From Streptomyces sp. NBRC 110035 (GTDB lineage Bacteria > Actinomycetota > Actinomycetes > Streptomycetales > Streptomycetaceae), in NCBI RefSeq assembly GCF_000829695.1, contig NZ_BBNN01000047.1, positions 1 to 64,000 on the forward strand: a stretch of DNA of 64,000 nt. The letters run 5' to 3'. Positions 55,415 through 63,528 of this stretch are shown here, one piece after another. The notes below the pieces were generated by a model that saw only the letters and a list, made by a program, of their open reading frames with translations, searched no databases and was not told where the DNA came from. The position numbers were made by a program, and so were the translations under genes. Positions within the stretch are counted from its first letter, which is position 1; each line of letters begins with the position of its first letter.

Positions 55415-56449
55415 TCAGCGGTTGATGGCCTGGATCTCCTGGACGACGACGTCCTGCGTGGCGCCGAAGCTGCCGTCGGGAAGGTCTCCGCCCGCACCGC
55501 CGGTGCCGGTCCACTCGATCTTCCAGGTGACCGTGGCCGTGAGCTCGTACGAGTCGTCTCCCGAGGAGCGCAGATACGTCACACCGCACGGCGGGGTTTC
55601 ATCTGCCTTGCCCCTGGCGTACGGCTCACCGATCCGGCCGCTCCGGATCTCGCAGACGCCGGACGCCGGATGGATCTCGGCGTCCGGCGTGCCTGGCTCG
55701 ATCTGCACGGACACCGGTGCGGCAGTGGTCGTCGCCTCGATGCCCAGCAACGGAACCGAGGCCGTGACGGAGACCGGCTTGAACTGCGCTGCGTCCAGCC
55801 ATGCCCAGGTGGGAAGGTTCACCTTGGTCGTGCCTTCCGGCGCCAGAGCCACTTCCGTCGAGGGAACACGGACCTCGGCATAGGCGAGCTGGGCAAGGAC
55901 CTCCGGGGTGACCGCCTGCGGGATGTCGGCCGGCGGGTCGTCGTTCTCATCCACCCAGAAAATGGGCTCGTCGCAGTCGGTAGCACCCGGATCGCCTTCA
56001 CGACCGGCTGTTACATACGAGTCCCACCAGTGGCCCTCGCCGGCCTTGTCCTTGTTGAAGTCCGTGTAGGGCTCACCCTTGACGTAGCGATCGCGCTGCC
56101 GTGCGTCCCACTCGTAGCCCGTCGACTCCGCTTCCCAGATCGGTTCCAGGTGCTTCTGCAACTGGTCCGGGGTGTATTTGGGAGCGTAGTAACAGGCCGG
56201 TGGTGTCCAGTTCGTGGCAGACTTCACCGGGCCGGCCGCCTTGCCCGTGCCGTTGCGAGAGCGATCGAAGACCACCGCCCCCGCGGTCGCGGAGATGTTC
56301 TCACCGTTTCGGTCGCCTTCGACCTGGGACTCGGAGCCCGCGCCTTCCCCACCAGGAACGACATCCGCTCGGGCTGGCGCGACGGTGGCCGCCATGACGA
56401 GGCCGGCCAGGACAAGCCCTCCCAAGGACAGACGTCCTACGGCTGGCAC
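55415..56449 (-). CDS. Secreted protein of unknown function
   Basis: The 344-residue exported protein has a signal peptide (VPAVGRLSLGGLVLAGLVMA followed by ATVAPARA, probable cut after Ala28). An extracellular domain has paired cysteines (PPACYYAPKY, ATDCDEPIFW, SGVCEIRSG, TPPCGVTYL) and a C-terminal beta-rich part (YELTATVTWKIEWTGTGGAG, GSFGATQDVVVQEI). No known family is recognised. The start is GTG 56449, inside the end of the lipoprotein gene, where GAGGGGAGCC forms a strong ribosome site. The overlap of 13 bases implies coupling. A partial second copy of its 3' end lies at about 59.6 kb. Confidence 0.75.
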   Translation of the reverse strand: MPAVGRLSLGGLVLAGLVMAATVAPARADVVPGGEGAGSESQVEGDRNGENISATAGAVVFDRSRNGTGKAAGPVKSATNWTPPACYYAPKYTPDQLQKHLEPIWEAESTGYEWDARQRDRYVKGEPYTDFNKDKAGEGHWWDSYVTAGREGDPGATDCDEPIFWVDENDDPPADIPQAVTPEVLAQLAYAEVRVPSTEVALAPEGTTKVNLPTWAWLDAAQFKPVSVTASVPLLGIEATTTAAPVSVQIEPGTPDAEIHPASGVCEIRSGRIGEPYARGKADETPPCGVTYLRSSGDDSYELTATVTWKIEWTGTGGAGGDLPDGSFGATQDVVVQEIQAINR

Positions 56450-57114
56450 TGGGCGGCTCCCCTCGACGAGATGATCTGGGACGTCTGCCACACGCCCTCG
56501 GCACTCTTGTCGAGCTTGGTGTTGTAGAGCACGTAGCTGTTCTTGGTCACGGGCGTCTCATGGACCTTGTTGGTTTTCTTGTCCTTGCTGAAGCCCTTGC
56601 TCTCGTCCGCGCAGAAAATGAGTATCGCCGACTCCTCGTCCTTGAGAGTCACCTTGCGATCGTAGTAACGGACTTCGCCCGTCATCGTGGCTCCAGCCTT
56701 TTCGAACTGGTTGACCCAGGACAAAGCCGATTCCAGAGCCTTGCCCCTGTTGTAGAAGGCCAGAGCCTCGCCGTTGGCGTCTGTGCCTGCGATGGCTGCG
56801 TCCACCGCCCTCATGCGCTCTGCGTTGTCCGCCAGGACGGCGTCCTTGACCTGATCGCCCGTCTTCTCGCCTTCGAAGACCAGCGTGACATCAGAGGGCA
56901 GCTCGATCTTCGGGCGCTCCGCGGCGGCCGGCCCCGACGATTCGCTCGGTGGAGCCGACTTGTCGCTCCCCGTGTCCGCGCCCACGATCTTGTCGCTGTC
57001 CTCGTCCTTGGCGGAGCCCTCCTCCTCGTCGCCGCTGCCGCACGCGGACAGCGTCAGCGCCGTGGCGGCGGTCAGCGCGAGCGCTGCGAGCAGGGTGGGG
57101 CGGCGGCGGTTCAC
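56437..57114 (-). CDS. Lipoprotein of unknown function
   Basis: The 225-residue protein has a lipoprotein signal (VNRRRPTLLAALALTAATAL, lipobox L-S-A-Cys25). An acidic linker (GSGDEEEGSAKDEDSDK) follows, then a cystatin/NTF2-like compact domain with ERMRAVDAAIAGTDANGEAL, GATMTGEVRYYDRKVTLKDE, ILIFCADESKG and YVLYNTKLDKSAEGVWQTSQ. It is anchored to the outer face of the membrane and is the first gene of the operon leading to the WXG-like and effector-like proteins. The GTG at 57114 has GGGAG upstream. Function is unknown; envelope assembly or delivery of the secreted partners is possible. Confidence 0.8.
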   Translation of the reverse strand: MNRRRPTLLAALALTAATALTLSACGSGDEEEGSAKDEDSDKIVGADTGSDKSAPPSESSGPAAAERPKIELPSDVTLVFEGEKTGDQVKDAVLADNAERMRAVDAAIAGTDANGEALAFYNRGKALESALSWVNQFEKAGATMTGEVRYYDRKVTLKDEESAILIFCADESKGFSKDKKTNKVHETPVTKNSYVLYNTKLDKSAEGVWQTSQIISSRGAAQCQP

Positions 57115-57418
57115 GGTTTCGGCTCCCGGTGGGGCGAGGCGTCTCGAGCGACCCAACGCTATCCAGCGATGCGTAACGACACCAGGGAGATCAGTGACGA
57201 CTTGCCGGGCGTATCCGACCAACCTCTTCGCCACTCCACTCTCTTGGGACGGAGCCGTTACGCAAGCAGTCACCCCGATGACCCGGTCCCCGGCGCCGGC
57301 CGGAGGCGTTGTCACAGGGGGGCGCTAGGTTCGCTGCTCGTGGGGCCGGTCGTGGCGGTTGAAGTCGCCTTTCCTCCTTGTACCACACCTTGTTGACGAC
57401 CCATCAGGAGATGTTGCC
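57115..57418. other. Divergent promoter region
   Basis: This 304-base region separates the minus-strand lipoprotein operon and the plus-strand discoidin-like gene and should carry both promoters. It has moderate A/T content. I see no gene and no clear palindrome. Confidence 0.5.
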
Positions 57419-58963
57419 ATGAGTATGGAAGCCACCTACGCGGACTTCTCCGTCAGCCCGGCCCGGCTGGCCAACGCCGACGTCCGGTACGAGGACGGCC
57501 GGTTCGCCGGGTCGCATCTGGCGCTCGGCGCGGGCGGGTCCGTGACCGTGGAGTTCGAGGTGGAGGACCCGGAGGACATCCCCCAGGCGACGCTCACCGT
57601 CACCGCCCTCGTCTCCAAGCTGGGCGCCGAGCCCGGGGACGCGCCCGTCGACGTCCTGCTCCAGGGCGAGGCGCTGGCCGAGGGCCTCACCGTGCCCGGT
57701 GGCGGCGACCTCCCGCAGGACAACGTCTTCGCTGTGCCCGGACATCTGCTCGAGGCCGGGACCAACACCCTGGAGATACGCTCCTCCGCCAAGGCCCGCA
57801 GCATGCTCTGGCTCTACCGGATCACCCTGGACCCCGTCGCCCAGCGGGGCCGCTCCGAGCGTACGCGGAATGCGGAGGCCGCCCGGGACTCGGTCTTCAC
57901 GTACCGGACCGAACGCCGTTCCGCCCACGCCTCCCCGTCCCGCTCCTGGCAGGCGGCCCCCCGGCTGCTGTTCCACATCGACCGGGACGAGCACTCGCTG
58001 CCCGCGCAGCTCAGCTGGAAGGGTGACGACGGTACCGAGACGGCCATCAGCTTCCAGTCCAACATGTCGGACTTCCACGGCGTCCACCGTGCCGCCGACG
58101 GTACGGCGTACGAGTACCGGGGCCGTCTCACCGGCAGGTGGCCGTACGCGGAGGGTATGCCGAACGCCCCGGTCTCCGGCTCGCACCACCTGCACCGCTT
58201 CCACACCGAGGAGGGCTGGGGCGGTGACTGGCACCGTTCCCACGAACTGCGGCTCCTGGTGGACGACGGCGGCCCCGCCCCCGTGGAGCGGGTGACCTGG
58301 CGCGACCAGCGCGGGAACTCCGGCGTGGCCGTGCTGCACACCCTGTCGAACGAGGTCGAGGCCACCGACGTCGAGGCGAGCGACGAGTTCGAGGAAGCCG
58401 GCGAGATCGCGGAGAACCTCATCGAGGACTCCCGCGACAAGTGGCTGGCCGGCGACGACGTCGCCCTGCTCGACTTCACCCTCGCCCGTCCCGCCGCCGT
58501 CACCTCGTACACCCTCACCTCAGCGAACGACTGCGCCGAGCGCGATCCCCGCGACTGGACCCTCCTCGGGTCCCACGACGGCACTGCCTGGACCCCCCTG
58601 GACGTGCGCATCGGGGAGAGGTTCACCGACCGCTTCGAGACGCGGGAGTTCTTCCTGCGTCCCCGCACCGACATGCCCGCCTTCCGTCACTACCGCCTCG
58701 ACATCACCCGCAACTCCGGCGGGAGCGAGACGCAGCTCGCCGGGGTCCGTTTCGTCGAGGCCCCCTCCGGCAAGGGGTTCACCGGCTACTACCAGCGCTA
58801 CGACGAGGGCCCGATCGGCTACCGGGGTACGCCGGTTCCCTCCGCGCCCGCCGCCGCCCTCCCGGCGCCCCTCCTCGCCTCGGACCTGGACGCCGCCGTG
58901 GAGAGCCTGACCGACACCGCCCAGACCCTTGCCGCCCTTGCGGCCCGGCTCCGCGGCAACTGA
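57419..58963 (+). CDS. Large protein with F5/8 type C (discoidin)-like domain
   Basis: The 514-residue protein has no signal peptide or membrane segment. The N-terminal half (1-160) is beta-rich (GSVTVEFEVEDPEDIPQATL, TLEIRSSAKARSMLWLYRIT). A middle domain has LPAQLSWKGDDGTETAISFQ. The region at about 320-450 resembles a galactose-binding/F5/8C jelly roll (TSYTLTSANDCAERDPRDWT, LLGSHDGTAWTPLD, RHYRLDITRNSGGSETQLAG). The C-terminus is an Ala-rich helix. Such proteins usually bind carbohydrate outside the cell, so a non-secreted version is unusual. AGGAG precedes the ATG at 57419. The function is unknown. Confidence 0.75.
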   Translation: MSMEATYADFSVSPARLANADVRYEDGRFAGSHLALGAGGSVTVEFEVEDPEDIPQATLTVTALVSKLGAEPGDAPVDVLLQGEALAEGLTVPGGGDLPQDNVFAVPGHLLEAGTNTLEIRSSAKARSMLWLYRITLDPVAQRGRSERTRNAEAARDSVFTYRTERRSAHASPSRSWQAAPRLLFHIDRDEHSLPAQLSWKGDDGTETAISFQSNMSDFHGVHRAADGTAYEYRGRLTGRWPYAEGMPNAPVSGSHHLHRFHTEEGWGGDWHRSHELRLLVDDGGPAPVERVTWRDQRGNSGVAVLHTLSNEVEATDVEASDEFEEAGEIAENLIEDSRDKWLAGDDVALLDFTLARPAAVTSYTLTSANDCAERDPRDWTLLGSHDGTAWTPLDVRIGERFTDRFETREFFLRPRTDMPAFRHYRLDITRNSGGSETQLAGVRFVEAPSGKGFTGYYQRYDEGPIGYRGTPVPSAPAAALPAPLLASDLDAAVESLTDTAQTLAALAARLRGN

Positions 58964-59021
58964 CCATAGAGGGAAGGGAAGAAACGCAAGGGACCGAAGA
59001 GGCGGAAGGGGCGGGGTGGTG

Positions 59022-59411
59022 ATGGCGGTCTGGCGGGACGGGCGTGGGGAGTTGGTCGTGCCGGGTCACGGGGGACGGCCGGACGTGCGGGTGCCGCTGG
59101 AGATCGCCGCCTCCTACCGCGCCCGCACCAAAGGGCTGCTGGGGCGGGACTCGCTCGACGGCGCGCTGCTCCTCTCCCCCGCCAACAGCATCCACACCTT
59201 CCGTATGCGCATGCCCATCGACGTCGCCTATCTGGACCGGCGTCTGCGCGTCATCGCCGTACGCACCATGCCTCCGGGACGGCTGGGACTGCCGAGGGTA
59301 CGGGCGCGGCATGTCGTCGAGTCCGGGGCCGGGGCGATGGCGGGGTGGGGGCTGAGGAGAGGGGTGCGGGTGACAGTGCTGACGAGCCCTCCCGGCCCCA
59401 GCACCGTGTAG
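59022..59411 (+). CDS. DUF192 protein
   Basis: The 129-residue protein has the DUF192 core: EIAASYRARTKGLLGRDSLD, GALLLSPANSIHTFRMRMPI, DVAYLDRRLRVIAVRTMPPG and ARHVVESGAGAM. The family is a small beta barrel of unknown function, often exported in other bacteria but cytoplasmic in actinobacteria. The start is ATG 59022 with two GTG codons directly before it as alternatives; AAGGGG lies upstream. It follows the discoidin-like gene by 58 bases and may share its mRNA. Confidence 0.8.
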   Translation: MAVWRDGRGELVVPGHGGRPDVRVPLEIAASYRARTKGLLGRDSLDGALLLSPANSIHTFRMRMPIDVAYLDRRLRVIAVRTMPPGRLGLPRVRARHVVESGAGAMAGWGLRRGVRVTVLTSPPGPSTV

Positions 59412-59577
59412 GCGACGCCCGCCACGCCGCGCGCCGAGGATCTTTCGTTCGAGTCGGGCAGGATCAGCCCCTGGTCGCGGCAGCCGACCGGCACGTCACA
59501 AGCGGGAGCGGTGAGGGCCCCCGGGCCGCGTACGCGCGTGCACCGCCCCTGGGGAGAGGTGAAGAGGAGCGCACGGT

Positions 59578-59788
59578 TCAGCGGTTGATGGCCTGGATCT
59601 CCTGGACGACGACGTCCTGGGTGGCACCGAAGCTGCCGTCGGGAAGGTCACCGCCCGCACCGCCGGTGCCGGTCCACTCGATCTCCCAGGTGACCGTGGC
59701 CTGGAGCGGGAAGGTGCCCTCACCCGAGGACCGCAGGTGCTCCACCCCGCAGGGCGGGGTCCGCTCCGCCTTGCCCCTGGCATTCGGT
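59578..59788 (-). pseudogene. 3' remnant of a paralogue of the secreted protein at 55415-56449
   Basis: The minus strand encodes ARGKAERTPPCGVEHLRSSG, then ATVTWEIEWTGTGGAGGDLP, then GSFGATQDVVVQEIQAINR and a stop. This is nearly identical to the last 68 residues of the secreted protein encoded 4 kb to the left, and the identity continues a few bases past the stop (GAGGAGCGC). The copy ends abruptly near 59788, where transposase coding sequence begins. It is a leftover of a second operon copy or paralogue destroyed by an insertion or deletion. Confidence 0.85.
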
Positions 59789-60430
59789 CAGCTCGCCTCC
59801 GGCGGGCTTCTTGAAGGGATGGCGGAAGCCGTCGCCGGCGTTCTCGTAGCCGAGGTCAACCAGGGTCGGCATGTCCAGTTCGGCCGCGATGCGGTTGAGT
59901 GCCTCGACCAGCCCGTGGTGGCGGGCGCAGGTGGTGTCGTGTTCCCGGCCCGGCCGTACGGGCGAGACCCAGATCGGCCAGCCGTCCGGGGTGGCGATGA
60001 CCTGCACGTTCCCGCCATGGTGCTTGTGTTTTCCGGACCACCGGAGGTCTGCGCCGTTGGGGCCCGGGGCGGCGGCGCGGTCCGTGCGGATGACCGTACC
60101 GTCGAGGTTCAGATGCGTCAGCCCGGCTGCCTTCGCACGCTCCAGCGCGGTGGACAGGTCCGGTGCGCCGGCGGCCAGGACGGCCAGTCCTTCGTGGAGG
60201 TAGCGGTAGGAGGTGGAGACCGACAGGCCGTTGTCGCGGGCGAGTTGGGCCAGTCGGGTGCCGTCGAGGAACCAGCGCAGCACGAGCACGGCCTGCTTGA
60301 AGCAGCCCAGCGCGCGTCGCCCCTTGCGGGTCCTGGCCACGATTCGGTGGTCGCGCAGGAGACCGGCCGGGTGCTCGGCGGTGGACCGCCTCACATCGGG
60401 CACGGCGGTGTATGTGACACTGGTCGGCAC
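59789..60430 (-). pseudogene. IS5-type (DDE_4/HARBI1-like) transposase, C-terminally truncated
   Basis: Reading from GTG 60430 gives VPTSVTYTAVPDVRRSTAEH and the helix-turn-helix LARDNGLSVSTSYRYLHEGL. The DDE region follows: HLNLDGTVIRTDRAAAPG with the first Asp, SGKHKHHGGNVQVIATPDGW, PVRPGREHDTTCARHHGL with the second Asp, and LVDLGYENAGDGFRHPFKKP. It then stops matching at AGGELTE. Intact relatives continue about 45 more residues with the last catalytic acidic residue. The break at 59789 joins directly to the secreted-protein remnant. Probably inactive. Confidence 0.85.
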
Positions 60431-60667
60431 GTGAGGCCCCTCGGTCGGATCTTTCTGTCGCAAGATCGTTCCTACCAGGGGCCTTACGCCTGCCCGGACT
60501 TGGGGGATACCGCGGACCGCGCGACGCGCCTCCCGCTCACGGACGGTGGCCGACGGTTACCGGGAACAGCTCACTGGCAAGCGCGCGAAGTCGATGCCGT
60601 CGTCCGCATCCGCGTCACCGGCCGGGAGACGCCCTTTCTCATCCGGACAATAGTACACTCCATGGGC

Positions 60668-60862
60668 TCAGAATTCCGGAAAATCGTGAGTCATCGGATT
60701 CCACTCAAGCACACTCATCCCCTTTCCCGCATAACGCTCATTGATCCTGACCACAGCCTCCCGTCGAGAAATCCCACATTTACCTACGAGCACATCCGTC
60801 ATGTCGCGAAAATATTCGAGCATCTCCTCGTCGAAAGCGACGAGGAATCCTTCGGTACTCAT
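60668..60862 (-). CDS. Small conserved hypothetical protein
   Basis: The 64-residue acidic protein reads STEGFLVAFDEEMLEYFRDM, then TDVLVGKCGISRREAVVRIN, then ERYAGKGMSVLEWNPM, with predicted helices and no membrane segment. The helical segment CGISRREAVVRINERY looks like a small DNA- or protein-binding helix pair. GAGG lies nine bases before the ATG. It is clearly less G+C-rich than the core genes and is trapped between two transposase pseudogenes. I do not know its function. Confidence 0.6.
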   Translation of the reverse strand: MSTEGFLVAFDEEMLEYFRDMTDVLVGKCGISRREAVVRINERYAGKGMSVLEWNPMTHDFPEF

Positions 60863-60902
60863 GATGCAGGGCCTCGGCGCAGTTCGTTGTCGTCCGTTTT
60901 GA

Positions 60903-62016
60903 TCATGTGAGGCCGGGGAGGGCGAGCGGCCGGGTGTGGTCTCGGGCTGCCCGTCGGAGGCCGGCGGTGATGGTGCGGATGCCGGCGAGGCGGAGGGCTC
61001 CGATCGCGAGGTTTCTGCAGGGGGCCATTGCTCGGGGGGCGTTTCCGGTCCGCAACCGGGAGGCGTCCTCGGTGAAGGTGACGTCCCTGACGTGGTGCAG
61101 GGCCTCGACGGCCCGGTGTCCTCGGATCGGGCGGCTGAGTTGGGCCGGGCCGGTCTGCTCGGTGGTGAGGCCGGTGACCGCGGGGACGGTCTTGAGACTG
61201 CTTTTTCCGGTCTTGCGGTCCACGCGGCGGCGGACGGTCTGGACGGCCCGGCGGGCTCCGGGGAAGAGCAGGTTGCTCACCGTGCAGACCTTCAGCCGGC
61301 GGATCTCCTGGCGGCCGTGACCGGTCGCACGGGTCCTGTCCTGCAGTGGAATCTGCTTCCAGGGAAGGGACTTGAGCTGCTTGCGGAGCTTCTTCGTGTT
61401 GCGCTTGGCGAGCACGACGGAGTGGGCCTGGCGGTCGAGCAGGTGGACGGCGTGGTCGTGCCGGGTGTGCATCGCGTCGCCGGTGACGCCCGTGCCGGCC
61501 AGGTCCTCGAGGGTGTCGGGCAACGGCTGGAAGCGGGTGGTCCCGTTGGCCTTCTCACCGACGTCCATCTGAACGGGGACCAGTGCGCTCGCGTGGTCGC
61601 AGGCGGTCAGGAGGTGGATCTTTCGTCCCCTTCGCACGGGCAGCACCCCGCAGCGGCTTCCCGTCGACCGCCGGTCCGCGTAGTCCTTCGTTTCCGGTCC
61701 GCCGGTCTGCGAGCCGGGCTCCGACCGCGCGGTCCGGGGCGTCCGCGTCGATTCCGGCCGGCAGTCGCCGGATCGTGGATCCCGCGGGCCGGGACCGTTT
61801 CGGCCACAGCGGGTCGATGACCGTGCCGAGCCGCCTCAGCAGGGCCGGCGGTGCGCCGGCCACCCATCCACCCACCGCGAGCAGGGATCGCGCTCCGGCG
61901 AGGACCACGCAGGCCGTCAGTGCCAGGAGCGTCACGAGTGGATGCCCCCGTGGATCACGCGGGTCCGGGACCTGCGCGAGACGTTCCAGCAGATCCAAGA
62001 GCTCGCTCCCGGACAC
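60903..62016 (-). pseudogene. ISAs1-family transposase, frameshifted
   Basis: The 5' part (62016 to about 61640) encodes LLDLLERLAQVPDPRDPRGH, then PLVTLLALTACVVLAGARSL and AVDGKPLRGAARAKG. The 3' part in another frame encodes GRKIHLLTACDHASALVPVQ, AMHTRHDHAVHLLDRQAHSV, VLAKRNTKKLRKQLKSLPWK and VEALHHVRDVTFTEDASRLR, ending LALPGLT. Together they form a full-length ISAs1 transposase. The frame breaks near 61630 at AAGGGGACGAAAG, where one extra G in the run restores nothing downstream. Several normally conserved residues are also altered, so the element is decaying. Confidence 0.85.
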
Positions 62017-62709
62017 TGCCGGATGCGGTCCGAGCCGGTCGAAGGCAGGGGAGATCAGAGACGATGCGTCGGCAGGCGCGGGCAGCCCGAGGGCACAGAG
62101 CGTAGAGAGCCATACCCGGAGCCCCCGGGCCCACCAATCTTGCGAATGACCAGCGGAAACCCACGCCTGAAAGGTAGGACTCCATGATCACGGACGTACG
62201 TGCCTGCTCTGCGTCGGACCCTGCCCGACATGACGAGACGTCAGCAACCGGACATCGGCCGACTACACCGAAGTTCTGACCGAGGAGAGCGCGGTAGTAC
62301 GCGACTCCCGGTTCGCGCTCCATCCAGATGTTGCCGGTGGGGGTCTCCGTTGTTGCGCTGTCGGGCCATCCGGTTGGTTTCCGCTGCGCTCTTCGAGATG
62401 CACGACGAATGGACCGCCCTACCTCACCGCCATCCCCCCGAAGGGGATATGGGTGATATCTACCGCAAACTCTCTTTTGGTTCCCCCGTGCCACCCAACG
62501 CACCGAAATGCAACCGCCAGTTGATCCCCAACACCATGACGAGGGACACTACCTGGCGGATGCGTGTTCCCGACCGGGTGGCACTCGCTTCAATATCCTC
62601 CCGTGCAGGTCATCTGAAGCCATCTACCCAAGGATTACTGGGCAGTTGACCTCAGGGTTTCGTGGTAGCGTCCTTGCCCGGAGGGACAGTGCAACCTGAA
62701 AGGGAAATC
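62017..62709. other. Gene-poor accessory region with lower G+C
   Basis: About 690 bases between the ISAs1 remnant and the next gene contain no supported gene. G+C is visibly lower from 62380 to 62700. Frames on both strands are short and lack ribosome sites. TTGACC (62646-62651) and TAGCGT (62666-62671) resemble promoter boxes for the next gene, but the 14-base spacing is short. Confidence 0.5.
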
Positions 62710-63318
62710 GTGAACACGGAGAAGATCGCCGCTCGCCGCCTCTCGCTGGAAGAGGTGACGAAGCTCGGCGTGAAGGACAGGCTCTTCGTTTCCGCCGACA
62801 CGGCAGAACTCAAACTTCCCGACTGCTACGTCCCTGCTTTTCTGACCAAGTCCGGTGGGGATTTCGAGGGCGGCTCGATCACGGCGAGAACCGTATTCCA
62901 GGAAGAGGTCTCCTGCCTTCCCGACGACGAGAATGAAGCCGGAATCTACTTGGCCGACGAGAACGGCTCGGTGACCATCGAGGTCCTCCAGTCCGCCGGT
63001 GTCGTGCTGGACCTGGCACTTTTCGTCCCTGGTGGGGACAAGGGGGCCCTCACCGCCCTTTACGCTGCGGCCCGGCAGGCGTTCGGCGCCGACGTCGTGC
63101 AGATCTGGCGCCAGGGCCTCAAGGAGGTTCCCGACGTGAAGGTCGACATCTTCGAGGAGCAGATTCCCCGGGGACGCAAGGGGGGCGACAGCCCCAAGCG
63201 TGACCGTCGCGCGATCGACACCTACCCCACCCGCGCGGACTTCATCGAGTTCTCCGCGGGGTGGAAGCCGGTCGTTGAGGTCCACAGGCCGATTGTTGAC
63301 GACACCCCGACCATCTGA
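62710..63318 (+). CDS. Hypothetical protein next to an amidinotransferase gene
   Basis: The 202-residue soluble protein has no recognised domain. It starts VNTEKIAARRLSLEEVTKLG and contains FVSADTAELKLPDCYVPAFL, then GSVTIEVLQSAGVVLDLALF, DKGALTALYAAARQAFGADV and RADFIEFSAGWKPVVEVHRP. The GTG at 62710 has AAGGGA upstream. Composition is ordinary. It converges with the amidinotransferase gene through a shared hairpin. A role in a specialised biosynthetic locus is possible but unproven. Confidence 0.65.
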   Translation: MNTEKIAARRLSLEEVTKLGVKDRLFVSADTAELKLPDCYVPAFLTKSGGDFEGGSITARTVFQEEVSCLPDDENEAGIYLADENGSVTIEVLQSAGVVLDLALFVPGGDKGALTALYAAARQAFGADVVQIWRQGLKEVPDVKVDIFEEQIPRGRKGGDSPKRDRRAIDTYPTRADFIEFSAGWKPVVEVHRPIVDDTPTI

Positions 63319-63374
63319 GGCGGCGTTACCTCTCGTCTCGACCTGAGGGAACACCGAGAACGCATGCGCCGGAT

Positions 63375-63407
63375 CCGACGCTCCCTGAACTGCCCAGGGA
63401 GCGTCGG
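63375..63407. terminator. Bidirectional hairpin terminator
   Basis: CCGACGCTCCCT (63375-63386) pairs perfectly with AGGGAGCGTCGG (63396-63407) around a nine-base loop, between two convergent genes. Confidence 0.8.
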
Positions 63408-63528
63408 AAAATAACTCACGAATGTCGAAGCGCCGTTCCACCGGGGCGGCGCTTCCTCGGTCATGGGCACCTTCCGTACGCCGTCCAGCGCGCGGCGCTC
63501 GGGGTGACCTCGGCGGCCGGTGGGGCCG

